Part shown: piece by piece, positions 1 through 7,698 of the stretch | How the letters are laid out: each line of letters begins with the position of its first letter | How positions within the stretch are numbered: the first letter of the stretch is position 1 | Assembly (NCBI GenBank): GCA_036407095.1 | Contig: DASWZV010000144.1 | Span: 1-64,000 of the forward strand | DNA from: Gp6-AA40 sp036407095 | GTDB taxonomy: Bacteria; Acidobacteriota; Vicinamibacteria; Vicinamibacterales; UBA2999 | Length of the DNA stretch: 64,000 bases | Direction: 5' to 3' | Position numbers and translations under genes: made by a program | Notes under the pieces: model-generated | Told to the model about the DNA's origin: nothing | Seen by the model: only the letters and a program-made list of their open reading frames with translations | Database searches by the model: none

Positions 1-1140
1 TGCGCGTGCGGTGGTCCGTGCCAGCTGAAGATTGGCCAGGTTCGCGCACGCGATGAGCAGGACGAGAAACGTCAAGCCGAAGGCAAACGTGGAGATACGG
101 CGCATCACGGGGTTGACGATGCTCAGAGGCTCGAGCCGTCCACTTTCACGCTGATCGAGGTCCGTGTGTTCGGCGAGGATCTGCCGGACGAGCGCCTTTG
201 TCGCCGCATCCGCCTGATCAAATGTCACCCCTGCTTTGAGGCGGGCGTACTCGCGAAGGAAGTTGTTCCCGCGGTCCTGGCGTTGTGCGGCCGGGAACGC
301 AAACGGCCGCCAGATGTCGACGTTACCCCAGAACAGCGGGTACTCGAAGTGCTCGGGCATCACGCCGATCACGTTCGTCATCTCACCGTTGAGCCGCAGC
401 GAATGCCCGATGATGCGTGGATCGCCGGCAAACCGGCGCTGCCAGAACCGGAACGACAGCACGACGACTGGAGCGGCCCCTTCGCGATCGTCGCTGTCGG
501 TGAACGTGCGTCCGAGAGATGGGCCGACTCTGAACAGCGCGAAGAAATTGGCGGTTGCGTTGATACCGATGAGGGATTCAGCAGGTTGATCCGGTTCGGC
601 GAGGCTCACCGCCTGCCACGTCATCGCTGCCAGTTGCTCGAACACCGTGTTGCGCTCGCGCTGATCGAGATAGTTGGCCACGGAAAACGGCCAGCGCTCT
701 GATTGCGGCGAGGTGCGGAAGACGTTGACGATGCGATCGGGCTCCGGGTACGGCAGCGGCTTGAACAGCAGCGGGTTCAGGACGCTGAAGATCGTCGCGT
801 TCGCTCCAACGCCGAGCACCACGGTCAACAGGGCAGCGATCGTGAACCGCGGTGTCTTCCACAAATGGCGAAGTCCGAATCGCGCGTCCTGCGCGAGATC
901 GCGCCACCATCGGAGGGGCCATACGTCTCTCGAGCGCTCCTTCACCTGTTCCACGCCTCCGAGATTGAGCCGCGCCAGACGGCGCGCTTCGGTTCCCTGC
1001 ACGCCCTGTTGCTCATTGGCTCGGGCCTGCATCGCCACGTGGAACGCCAGTTCTTCGTCGAGCTCCCGCTCCATCTGCCGCGGGCGGATCAGCGCCCTCA
1101 ATTTTGCGCGAGTCGCGTACCACCAGCGTCCGGTCGTCAT
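1..1140 (-). CDS. ADOP-type MacB/FtsX-family ABC permease, N-terminal part (cut by window edge)
   Basis: The reading frame runs from an ATG at 1140 off the left edge: 380 codons without a stop. The product starts with a short cytoplasmic region rich in charged residues (MERELDEELAFH near residue 23), which is characteristic of acidobacterial 'ADOP' permeases. A membrane segment (FTIAALLTVVLGVGANATIF) and a MacB-type periplasmic core with LNGEMTNVIGVMPEHFEYP follow, then a second membrane segment just before the edge (TFAFGLTFLVLLIACANLANLQLAR). ADOP proteins are large permeases usually found without a dedicated ATPase; their substrate is unknown. The start is one base after the padR stop (TGA-C-ATG), so the two are translationally coupled. 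The C-terminal half lies outside the window. Confidence 0.85.
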   Translation of the reverse strand, partial: MTTGRWWYATRAKLRALIRPRQMERELDEELAFHVAMQARANEQQGVQGTEARRLARLNLGGVEQVKERSRDVWPLRWWRDLAQDARFGLRHLWKTPRFTIAALLTVVLGVGANATIFSVLNPLLFKPLPYPEPDRIVNVFRTSPQSERWPFSVANYLDQRERNTVFEQLAAMTWQAVSLAEPDQPAESLIGINATANFFALFRVGPSLGRTFTDSDDREGAAPVVVLSFRFWQRRFAGDPRIIGHSLRLNGEMTNVIGVMPEHFEYPLFWGNVDIWRPFAFPAAQRQDRGNNFLREYARLKAGVTFDQADAATKALVRQILAEHTDLDQRESGRLEPLSIVNPVMRRISTFAFGLTFLVLLIACANLANLQLARTTARA

Positions 1141-1141
1141 G

Positions 1142-1477
1142 TCACACCTTCTTCAGATCGAGAACTCGGGTGATGGCAGAGGCGAGGCGGCGCCACTCGC
1201 CGGTCTCCTGCTCCAGATAACGCCGGCCCGCGCGCGTGAGCGAATAGAACTTCGCCCGCCGTCCAAGATCGCTGATCTTCCACTCGGCGGTGATCCATCC
1301 GGCCAGTTCGAGCTTGTGGAGCGCCGGGTACAGCGAGCCGTCGCTGACCTGCAGGTCGTCGTCTGAGACCTGCTTCAGCCGTTGGCTGATCGCCCAGCCA
1401 TGAAGCGGTTCGAGCGCCAGGATCTTCAGGAGGAGCAGGTCGAGCGTGCCCTGCAGCAGATCGGGAGGTTTACTCAT
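1142..1477 (-). CDS. PadR-family transcriptional repressor
   Basis: This is a 111-residue winged-helix protein beginning MSKPPDLLQGTLDLLLLKIL, the standard opening of PadR-like repressors paired with ADOP permeases. The recognition helix region (HGWAISQRLKQ) is followed by the wing with SDGSLYPALHKLELAGWI and a short C-terminal dimerisation helix. A longer reading frame exists upstream, but its extra 42 residues are encoded by a 30-bp tandem repeat and are not PadR-like, so the ATG at 1477 was chosen. A perfect palindrome lies one base upstream and is probably its own operator. It most likely represses itself and the coupled permease gene in response to an unknown signal. Confidence 0.9.
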   Translation of the reverse strand: MSKPPDLLQGTLDLLLLKILALEPLHGWAISQRLKQVSDDDLQVSDGSLYPALHKLELAGWITAEWKISDLGRRAKFYSLTRAGRRYLEQETGEWRRLASAITRVLDLKKV

Positions 1478-1478
1478 A

Positions 1479-1495
1479 GTCTCGGTTACCGAGAC
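1479..1495. promoter_or_regulatory. Palindromic candidate PadR operator
   Basis: GTCTCGGT-T-ACCGAGAC is a perfect 8-bp inverted repeat around a single central base. It ends one base before the padR ATG, exactly where a Shine-Dalgarno site would be. A PadR dimer bound here would block transcription start or initiation of translation. The binding is inferred. Confidence 0.6.
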
Positions 1496-1527
1496 CTTGG
1501 ACGAGGGGAATGTCGGAACGGTTGGCT

Positions 1528-1587
1528 GTCCGCCTCCGCCAAAGCTTCGGCGAGACGGTCCGCCTCCGCCAAGGCTTCGGCGAGACG
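1528..1587. repeat. Two tandem 30-bp repeats between padR and ku
   Basis: Units 1528-1557 and 1558-1587 differ at one base. Each contains the imperfect palindrome CGCCAAAGCTTCGGCG. The stretch 1478-1624 between padR and ku otherwise shows only the operator. The unit looks like a dispersed acidobacterial intergenic word rather than a coding feature. Confidence 0.8.
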
Positions 1588-1624
1588 TGGCGCTGCGCGC
1601 CACGGCGGACGATGACTGCGAGCG

Positions 1625-2497
1625 TTACGCCACGTGACGGCGGCGCGACGTCGAACGCTTGGTCGCTTTGGCGGTCTTTCGATGTCTGGCTGCCTGGGTC
1701 TGCTTCTTGGCCCCGGTGCGTTTGCCCTTCGAGGCGTCGAGACTCTGTCGCAGGCGCTCCATCAGGTCGACGACGTTGGCATCGCGGGGCCGCTCCTCTG
1801 GGATGAGATGCGCCTGCTTGCCCTTCATCTTCGCTTTGATCACCTTCATCAGGTTGTCGTTGTAATCGTCGGTGTACTTTTCGGGCTGCCACTCGTCCGC
1901 GAGGTTCTCCACCAGCGTGGTCGCCATCTGCAGTTCCTTCTTCTTGAGAGTAGGCGCGCGTGGCAGGCGGAGCGACTCGACGTCGACGAGCTCGTCTGCG
2001 AAGCGAAGCGTCGACAGCACGAGCGCCTCGCCCACCACTTCGACCGCCGCGAGATGCTGTGTCTCACGCAGAACGAACTTCGCAATCCCGATGCGTTTCG
2101 ACTCGCGGACCGCCTCGCGCAGGAGCGCGTAGGCCATGTCGCCGCCCTTTCCTGGAAGCAGATAGTACGGCTTGTCGAAGAACCGATCGTCGATGGCCGA
2201 TCCCTCGACGAAGTCGAGGATATCGATCCGGCGTGTCTTCTCGAGCGCGGCGGTGGCGATGTCTTCCTTCGTCAGCACGACGAACCGCCCGCGTTCGTAC
2301 TCGTACCCGCGAACGAGATCCTCCCACGCGACCTCCTCGCCGTCTTTCTGGCAGACACGCTGGAAATTGATCGGCGATTTGTCCTTTGCGTGCAGCATGC
2401 GAAAGCGCGGCCGATGTTCCCGTACGGCTGTGTGCACCTCGACGGGAATGTTCACGAGACCGAATGAGAGCGCGCCAGTCCAGATTGCTCGAGCCAT
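1625..2497 (-). CDS. ku: Bacterial Ku, DNA end-binding protein of NHEJ
   Basis: The 290-residue protein opens MARAIWTGALSFGLVNIPV, the signature of bacterial Ku, and covers the whole Ku core (residues about 1-250: ring-forming beta-barrel, with RIDILDFVEGSAIDDRFFDKPYYL in the middle). It ends in a Lys/Arg-rich tail (KGKRTGAKK and following). Bacterial Ku forms a homodimeric ring on double-strand breaks and recruits ligase D; basic tails help DNA threading. No ligD is visible here, so the partner must be encoded elsewhere. The gene stands alone, divergent from the CsbD gene across 143 bp. Confidence 0.95.
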   Translation of the reverse strand: MARAIWTGALSFGLVNIPVEVHTAVREHRPRFRMLHAKDKSPINFQRVCQKDGEEVAWEDLVRGYEYERGRFVVLTKEDIATAALEKTRRIDILDFVEGSAIDDRFFDKPYYLLPGKGGDMAYALLREAVRESKRIGIAKFVLRETQHLAAVEVVGEALVLSTLRFADELVDVESLRLPRAPTLKKKELQMATTLVENLADEWQPEKYTDDYNDNLMKVIKAKMKGKQAHLIPEERPRDANVVDLMERLRQSLDASKGKRTGAKKQTQAARHRKTAKATKRSTSRRRHVA

Positions 2498-2627
2498 GTG
2501 CGCAGATCGTGCAAGTCAGAAGCCAGCGCATGTACTGTGGGCGCGCGAACGCTCTGAACTCCTGAACCACGTGAGACATGAGTCGTGAACGGGTACATCG
2601 CTTGCTCGATGCGCATCGGACCCCAGC

Positions 2628-2633
2628 AAGGAG
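2628..2633 (+). promoter_or_regulatory. Ribosome binding site fixing the csbD-like start
   Basis: AAGGAG lies 7 bases before the ATG at 2641. It supports this start over the upstream in-frame ATG at 2578, whose extra residues are not CsbD-like. Confidence 0.7.
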
Positions 2634-2640
2634 ACCCATC

Positions 2641-2850
2641 ATGAACGAAGACATGTTGAAAGGACAGTGGATGCAGCTGAAGGGTCGGGTTCGTGAGCAG
2701 TGGGGCAAGCTCACGCAGGACGACGTCGATCAGATTCAGGGACGCGCGGAGCAGCTGATAGGAAAGCTGCAGACACGCTACGGCATCCAGCGTGACGAAG
2801 CGCAGCGCCAGTTCGAAGCCTGGCGGGTCGAAGCCAAACCGACTCGCTAG
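2641..2850 (+). CDS. CsbD-family stress-response protein
   Basis: The product has 69 residues: MNEDMLKGQWMQLKGRVREQ, then WGKLTQDDVDQIQGRAEQLIGKLQ. This is the complete CsbD helical domain with its G-x-W-x2-L-K-G-x-(V/I) opening. CsbD-like proteins are small cytoplasmic proteins induced by general stress in many bacteria; the molecular role is not established. The gene is monocistronic and divergent from ku, an arrangement that would suit shared stress induction, but no promoter could be identified with confidence. Confidence 0.9.
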   Translation: MNEDMLKGQWMQLKGRVREQWGKLTQDDVDQIQGRAEQLIGKLQTRYGIQRDEAQRQFEAWRVEAKPTR

Positions 2851-2936
2851 TACGGCTCAGGCTCGAGTGTGACGCGTCTCTGAGCTGGGTGGTTTCTATC
2901 GCCCGGTGTATAGATGCAGGTCGTACTGAGCGCAGC

Positions 2937-2966
2937 AGCACGCGTCGCCATGTGGCGACGCGTGCT
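2937..2966. terminator. Strong hairpin between convergent genes
   Basis: AGCACGCGTCGCC pairs perfectly (13 bp) with GGCGACGCGTGCT around an ATGT loop. There is no clear U-tract. It sits between the csbD-like gene and the convergent glycine-zipper gene and could block transcripts from both sides. Confidence 0.6.
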
Positions 2967-2973
2967 GTCTCGC

Positions 2974-3633
2974 TTAGCCGACTTGCAGGGGCGAGTCCAT
3001 TCGAATGCGGACGATCGAACCGGCCGGCAGGTTGACGTCCTTCCCCTCGGTCGCCGCGATTGCGCCTCCCGCGCCGATCGCAGCGCCGATCACCGCTCCC
3101 TTCACGCCGCCGATGATGCCGCCAACGATGCCGCCAACACCGGCGCCAACGCCGGCTGTTGGCGCCTCGGCGCGGACGCCGCCGGCCTCGAACACCTCAG
3201 TGGCGCTTGCACGGATGCGATGATTTCTTCCGTTCACTCGCATGCGATCGAAGGACAGTGTGAGTGAGCCCTTCCGATCCGTGCGGGTTGCGTTGTCGAC
3301 GCCGCTCACGACGCCCTCGACCACCGATCCCGCGGGCACGAGCACGCGCCCGTTCTGTATCAAGTCGACCACCGTCGTGGTTTCGAATCGCTGTTCCACC
3401 TTCGCTGAGTCAGAGCTGAGTCCGGTCCTCAGCCGTACGTCCATTTCCTGGCCCACAGGAATCGCGCCGGGATTGCCGCTGTTGACGGTCTCCGGTTGCG
3501 TCGGCGCCTGAGTGGCGACCTGCTGCGGCGACCTGGGCGGATTGCTCGTGGCCCCTGCTCGCTCAGCGCACGCGATGCTCGTGGCCAGTACGAAGCCCAG
3601 CATCGCCACCGGAAGAGTGAGCAATTTATTCAT
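2974..3633 (-). CDS. Secreted glycine-zipper envelope protein
   Basis: This 219-residue exported protein has an N-terminal signal (MNKLLTLPVAMLGFVLATSI, possibly ending in a weak lipobox at Cys22). A beta-rich domain follows (residues about 55-140: GNPGAIPVGQEMDVRL, VPAGSVVEGVVSG), then a glycine-zipper membrane segment (GVGAGVGGIVGGIIGG, about 160-195) and a short C-terminal strand domain. It shares this plan with the protein at 49476-50405, so the two are paralogues. A GAGAGAGGAGGA-type ribosome site precedes the ATG. Function is unknown; glycine zippers usually oligomerise in or against membranes. The neighbouring membrane peptide at 3695-3844 is transcribed in the same direction. Confidence 0.75.
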   Translation of the reverse strand: MNKLLTLPVAMLGFVLATSIACAERAGATSNPPRSPQQVATQAPTQPETVNSGNPGAIPVGQEMDVRLRTGLSSDSAKVEQRFETTTVVDLIQNGRVLVPAGSVVEGVVSGVDNATRTDRKGSLTLSFDRMRVNGRNHRIRASATEVFEAGGVRAEAPTAGVGAGVGGIVGGIIGGVKGAVIGAAIGAGGAIAATEGKDVNLPAGSIVRIRMDSPLQVG

Positions 3634-3694
3634 GACCTGTCCTCCTCTCTCTGCTCCTCACCTACCGGAGCAATGAGTGTGCCCTCACCTCGCC

Positions 3695-3844
3695 TCACAC
3701 CACACGCCGTCCCTGCAGAAGACGGACGATGAGCACGATGACGGCAAGGACAAGTAGCAGGTGAATCAGGCCGCCGATGGTGTAAGAGCTCACCATGCCG
3801 AGCAGCCACAAGACGACGAGCACGATAATGAGTGTCTCGAGCAT
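3695..3844 (-). CDS. Small lmo0937-like (DUF5670-type) membrane protein, 49 residues
   Basis: A 50-codon frame encodes MLETLIIVLVVLWLLGMVSS, then YTIGGLIHLLLVLAVIVLIV and RLLQGRRVV. It has two hydrophobic helices around a Y-T-I-G-G-L-I-H turn, matching the ubiquitous lmo0937 family of stress-associated membrane peptides. GGAGG at 3854-3858 gives an excellent ribosome site. The frame is shorter than usual gene-calling cut-offs and overlaps a longer spurious frame. Its position next to CsbD, Ku and the glycine-zipper protein suggests a small general-stress island. The molecular function of the family is unknown. Confidence 0.85.
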   Translation of the reverse strand: MLETLIIVLVVLWLLGMVSSYTIGGLIHLLLVLAVIVLIVRLLQGRRVV

Positions 3845-3948
3845 TGCATCGCACCTCCACACCTGAAGTGTGCAAGGCGGATGCAGGAGTTACCTGGAGA
3901 AAGCGCGGCGGGAGGAACCCGAGGAGACGGGCGAGCGGTCGCGGTGGC

Positions 3949-6147
3949 TCACTTGACCGTGACGACCTCGACCTGTCCTTCGCGGCGAATCACCGTCACG
4001 CCGAGGTCGTGCGGGTGCCGCTCGAGCTGCAGATCGACGTGCGCGTCGCCGATGCTGAGATCGCTCAATCGCACCCAGTCGATCGATTCCGGGAGCTGTC
4101 CTCGCGAAAACGAAATGCGACGGGCGGGCGCGTCGATGTGGACGCCGAGGGCAGCGCCGAGCAGCATGAACACTGCGCCTGCGGCCCAGGCCTGCGGGGC
4201 GCAGGCGACGGGATAGAGCGTCGGCTGTCGACCGCGTCGTCGAAATCCGCAAATCAGTTCCGGCAGCCGATGCAGATCGACCGCTTCGCTCAGGTCGAGC
4301 GTGCCCGTGAAGATACGCGTGGCGGCGCCGGTGAAGCCGTAGCGCGCGAGACCGGCCGCGACGATGGCGTTGTCGTGCGGCCAGATCGACCCGTTGTGAT
4401 AGGACTGCGGGTTGTACCGCTGTTCTCCAGCCGCGACGGTGCGGACGCCCCAGCCGGCGAAGAATGATTCGGTCATGAAGAGATCGCACACGCGTTTGGC
4501 GCGATCGTCGGCGACCAGTCCGGCAAAGAGCGCGTGGCCAGGATTGGACGTGCGCACGCGGCATGGCCGACGGTGGCCGTCGAGCGCGAGGGCGTAGGTA
4601 TTGAGGTCTTCGCACCAGAACGCCAGCTCGAACTGCTCGCGCAGCTGTTCGGCGCGTCCTTTCCAGTCGGCGGCAGACGTGTGATCGCCGCGCAATGCGG
4701 CGAGCGCGGCGGCGCCCTTCCATGCGGCGTAGGCGTACGCCTGCACTTCACACAACGCGATCGGCCCCTCGGCGAGCGAGCCGTCCTGGTGAAAGATCGC
4801 ATCGTGCGAATCTTTCCACCCCTGGTTGATGAGGCCCGTATCGCTGCGCCGGACGTAGTCGATGAAGCCGTCGCGATCGGGATCGCCGTTGCCGCTCATC
4901 CAGTCGAGTGCGGCCACGATGTGAGGCCAGAGCAGATCGATGAACGCCCGATCGCCAGAGCGCTGGTAGTAGGCGTACGCGAGCATCACGAACAGCGGCG
5001 TGGCATCGCAGCTGCCGTAGTAGCGGCCGAACGGCACTTCGCCGAGCGCCGCCATCTCGCCGCCGCGCATCTCGTGCAGGATCTTTCCCGGCTGCGCCTC
5101 CTGTGCGTCGTTGACCGACGTCGCCTGTGTCTCTGCGAGAAACGCCAGTACGCCTCGCGCGATCGACGGATTGATCCAGAGCAGTTCGAACGCGGTGATG
5201 AGACCGTCGCGCCCGAACGGCGTGCTGTACCACGGGATGCCAGCGTAGGGGTAGACGCCGTATCGCGTGTCGGTCTGCATGATCTGCAGATCCGCCTCTG
5301 ATCGATTCAGCCATCGATTGAACATCGCACTCGAGCTGACCACCCGGCTGGCGGCGCCGCTCTGGTGCGCCCGCCACGTCCGTGTGCGTGATACGACATC
5401 GGCCAGCGAGCCGGGCGGGGTCGTCGCGGGTCCGCCATCGCCGTCGCTTTCGTACGACACGGTCAGTTCGAGCGCGGCGGTCTCGCGGGGCTCGAGTGCC
5501 AGGAGGAACAAGCTGCGTCCGTTTTCGATCTTGTCGGGAGGGCGTCCCCACCGGATGCGGGCGCGGCGCTCGACATTGTCGAGGCCGCGATAGCGCATGA
5601 CGTAGTCGCGTCCGCGGACGTCCGGCAGTCGTTCACCCCGTTTCGCGCGGTGCGTCCCGCGGACCTCGAAGACGTCGGCGAAATCAGCGTCGAAGCGGAT
5701 CGCGAGCGGCACGTCGATGCGCGAGAGGCTGAAGTTGGTGACGCGAATCCGCTCGACGCAGGACGGACTCCACAGCACACGCGACCGATGCACGTTGACT
5801 TCGCCCCGCGCGATGGCAATGTGACCGTCGCGCAGCACGTCTGGATTCGTCAGGTCGGCCTCGAACACCGCATCGTCGACGCCGAGCGTCGAGCTCAGAA
5901 GGAGCGGGGGATGACCGAACATCAGCAGCTCGAACCAGGAGAGGAACCGCGTGCCGTCGTAGTAGAGACCGCCCTCGCCCGACTCCCCCGGCACGACGTT
6001 GCCTCTTGGATCGAACACACCGAAACAGTCTCCATGTTTCAACACACGGAGGGCCACCACCGGCCGTTCGGGGCCGGCGATGACCGGGAACTGCTCGTCG
6101 AGAATGGGCGCCGAATCCGTTAACTGTGTGTGATCACTCTCGGACAT
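3949..6147 (-). CDS. Amylo-alpha-1,6-glucosidase / glycogen-debranching-type glycosidase
   Basis: The 732-residue cytoplasmic enzyme has an N-terminal beta-sandwich domain (GVFDPRGNVVPGESGEGGLY onward, GDE_N_bis type, about 20-220) and a C-terminal (alpha/alpha)6 barrel (about 270-650). Barrel motifs include YPYAGIPWYSTPFGRDGLIT, DFLWP-type helices, NQGWKDSHDAIFHQDG with the likely catalytic acid region, and SYHNGSIWPHDNAI. It hydrolyses alpha-1,6 branches of glycogen-like glucans. The ATG at 6147 was preferred to an upstream TTG at 6162. The gene starts inside the end of the glycosyltransferase gene (14-base overlap), so the two are an operon. Confidence 0.9.
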   Translation of the reverse strand: MSESDHTQLTDSAPILDEQFPVIAGPERPVVALRVLKHGDCFGVFDPRGNVVPGESGEGGLYYDGTRFLSWFELLMFGHPPLLLSSTLGVDDAVFEADLTNPDVLRDGHIAIARGEVNVHRSRVLWSPSCVERIRVTNFSLSRIDVPLAIRFDADFADVFEVRGTHRAKRGERLPDVRGRDYVMRYRGLDNVERRARIRWGRPPDKIENGRSLFLLALEPRETAALELTVSYESDGDGGPATTPPGSLADVVSRTRTWRAHQSGAASRVVSSSAMFNRWLNRSEADLQIMQTDTRYGVYPYAGIPWYSTPFGRDGLITAFELLWINPSIARGVLAFLAETQATSVNDAQEAQPGKILHEMRGGEMAALGEVPFGRYYGSCDATPLFVMLAYAYYQRSGDRAFIDLLWPHIVAALDWMSGNGDPDRDGFIDYVRRSDTGLINQGWKDSHDAIFHQDGSLAEGPIALCEVQAYAYAAWKGAAALAALRGDHTSAADWKGRAEQLREQFELAFWCEDLNTYALALDGHRRPCRVRTSNPGHALFAGLVADDRAKRVCDLFMTESFFAGWGVRTVAAGEQRYNPQSYHNGSIWPHDNAIVAAGLARYGFTGAATRIFTGTLDLSEAVDLHRLPELICGFRRRGRQPTLYPVACAPQAWAAGAVFMLLGAALGVHIDAPARRISFSRGQLPESIDWVRLSDLSIGDAHVDLQLERHPHDLGVTVIRREGQVEVVTVK

Positions 6148-7291
6148 TGGCCAAGCCGGCAACCAGCCGTGAATAAATCTGAATGTAATCGTCGGTCATC
6201 CGTGTCGCGGAGAAACGATCGTCGAACGCTTCCCGGCAGACGCCCCGGTCGAGCGCATCGACTTGCCTCGCAGCTGTGATCGCCTGATCGAGATCGTCGA
6301 CCACGAAACCGGTGACGCCGTGCTCGATCACTTCGCCGACCGACCCGCCTCGGAATGCCACCACCGGCGTGCCGCAGGCAAGCGCTTCGATCATGACAAG
6401 ACCGAACGGTTCTGGCCAGTCGATCGGAAAGAGAAGGGCGCGGGCGCGCCCGAGGAACGCGCCCTTTTCCGTTTCGCTGATCTCACCGATGAACTCGATG
6501 AGCGGGTCGTCCAGCAGCGGTTTGATCTCGCTTTCGAAGTAGCCGACATCAGCAGGGTCGACCTTTGCCGCGATTTTGAGCGGGGAGCCGCATGCCTTCG
6601 CGATCGCGATCGCCCGGTCCGGCCGTTTTTCGCGAGCGATACGCCCGAGAAACGCCAGATACGATCCCGGCTCAGGATGAAACGGCAAGTCGCGTCCCGG
6701 GAGTCCGTGATAGATGGTGCTCACCCACTTGAGACCCGGCAGCGGGTCGCGCTGCACGTCCGAGACCGACACGAGCGGAATGTCCGAGAACTCGGAATAC
6801 AGCGGAGCGACGACGGGTAGATCGAGACGGCCGTGTACCGTCGTCACGTGGGGCACCTCCAGTCGACGGGCGACCGAAAAATGAAGCGGCGCGATATGGA
6901 AGTGCACGATGTCGAACTCCGCCGAACGTTGGGCGACCTGTTCGATCATGTGCAGGTGCACGGCGAGCGGATCGGGAGAGGCGCTCAGTCGGAGCGCAGT
7001 CGGACACGACGCGACGAGCGTCGCGCTGGTGCGCGAATCGCCGCTCGCGAACAACGTGACCTCATGTCCCTGGCGGACGAGCTCGTCGCACAACGTGGCG
7101 ACAACGCGTTCGGTTCCGCCGTACAGCTTTGGTGGAACGCTCTCGCTCAGCGGTGCCACTTGCGCAATGCGCAAGCTCTGGCGGTTGGGCACCGGTTTGA
7201 GCGTTCGATTGACGCCGGTCGTCCGCTTGAGATCGCGGTCGAGTGCGGCAGCCGCAGTTGCGCTACGAAGCGACGAAGTCCCCGCGGCCAT
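6134..7291 (-). CDS. GT4-family glycosyltransferase
   Basis: The 385-residue GT-B transferase has an N-terminal Rossmann domain (SLRIAQVAPLSESVPPKLYG, GGTERVVATL) and a C-terminal nucleotide-sugar domain (YLAFLGRIAREKRPDRAI, then EPFGLVMIEALACGTPVVAF with the E-x7-E donor-binding pattern, then GSVGEVIEHGVTGFVVDD). AGGAGG at 7300-7305 with 8-base spacing fixes the ATG at 7291; a longer frame upstream is not conserved-looking. Coupling to the debranching enzyme suggests glycogen, trehalose or maltooligosaccharide metabolism, but the acceptor cannot be read from sequence. Confidence 0.88.
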   Translation of the reverse strand: MAAGTSSLRSATAAAALDRDLKRTTGVNRTLKPVPNRQSLRIAQVAPLSESVPPKLYGGTERVVATLCDELVRQGHEVTLFASGDSRTSATLVASCPTALRLSASPDPLAVHLHMIEQVAQRSAEFDIVHFHIAPLHFSVARRLEVPHVTTVHGRLDLPVVAPLYSEFSDIPLVSVSDVQRDPLPGLKWVSTIYHGLPGRDLPFHPEPGSYLAFLGRIAREKRPDRAIAIAKACGSPLKIAAKVDPADVGYFESEIKPLLDDPLIEFIGEISETEKGAFLGRARALLFPIDWPEPFGLVMIEALACGTPVVAFRGGSVGEVIEHGVTGFVVDDLDQAITAARQVDALDRGVCREAFDDRFSATRMTDDYIQIYSRLVAGLANVRE

Positions 7292-7438
7292 AGTTACATC
7301 CTCCTGGTGTTCGAGACCGGTGCGGTGGTCACCTGCGGAACGAATTGAAGAACTGAAGTGCTGCGACTCCCAGTGCAAGCGATGTGCCCCCGGTCGGTCT
7401 CGCTCTTGCACCTGTCAGCAAATAGAGCGAGGAGGGCC

Positions 7439-7670
7439 ATGTCGCTGAAGGACAAGCTGGAGATTGGATTGAAGCCGGACGCGCCGTTCCGTCCCGACAA
7501 CCTTTCGGAGTTTCAGCGAGATGACGAGGCATGCAGGGGTCGCGGGGCAACCCGGCGACTCGCCCGAGCTTCGTCTGGCACGAGCCGATTGCGCCGCGCC
7601 GGTCGAGAAAAGACGTCGTCGTACGCGGCGGCCAGCGACCGGGCGCGGTCGAATGAAAGCCCGCCGATGA
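7439..7670 (+). pseudogene. Frameshifted small conserved gene (or sequencing error)
   Basis: After a strong ribosome site (GAGGAGGGCC) an ATG opens MSLKDKLEIGLKPDAPFRPD, then NLSEFQRDDEAC. The frame then runs on into low-complexity Arg/Ser sequence. Skipping one base within 7536-7547 (runs GGGG at 7536-7539 and 7544-7547) moves into a frame reading GQPGDSPELRLARADCAAPV and a basic tail ending at TGA 7668-7670. That gives a coherent 76-residue protein with DDxAC and PGDSPELRxAR motifs that I recall from small environmental-bacterial proteins of unknown function. The extra G is either a real mutation or a homopolymer error. Confidence 0.5.
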
Positions 7671-7698
7671 GCGTCGTCGCCGCTTACAATCGGACGCG

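Noticed and set aside
1478..1603. Upstream extension of PadR with repeated RRSFGGGG-type peptides
   Set aside because: It is encoded by the 30-bp tandem repeat and by the operator palindrome; PadR homologues start at MSKPPDLLQGTLDLLLLK.
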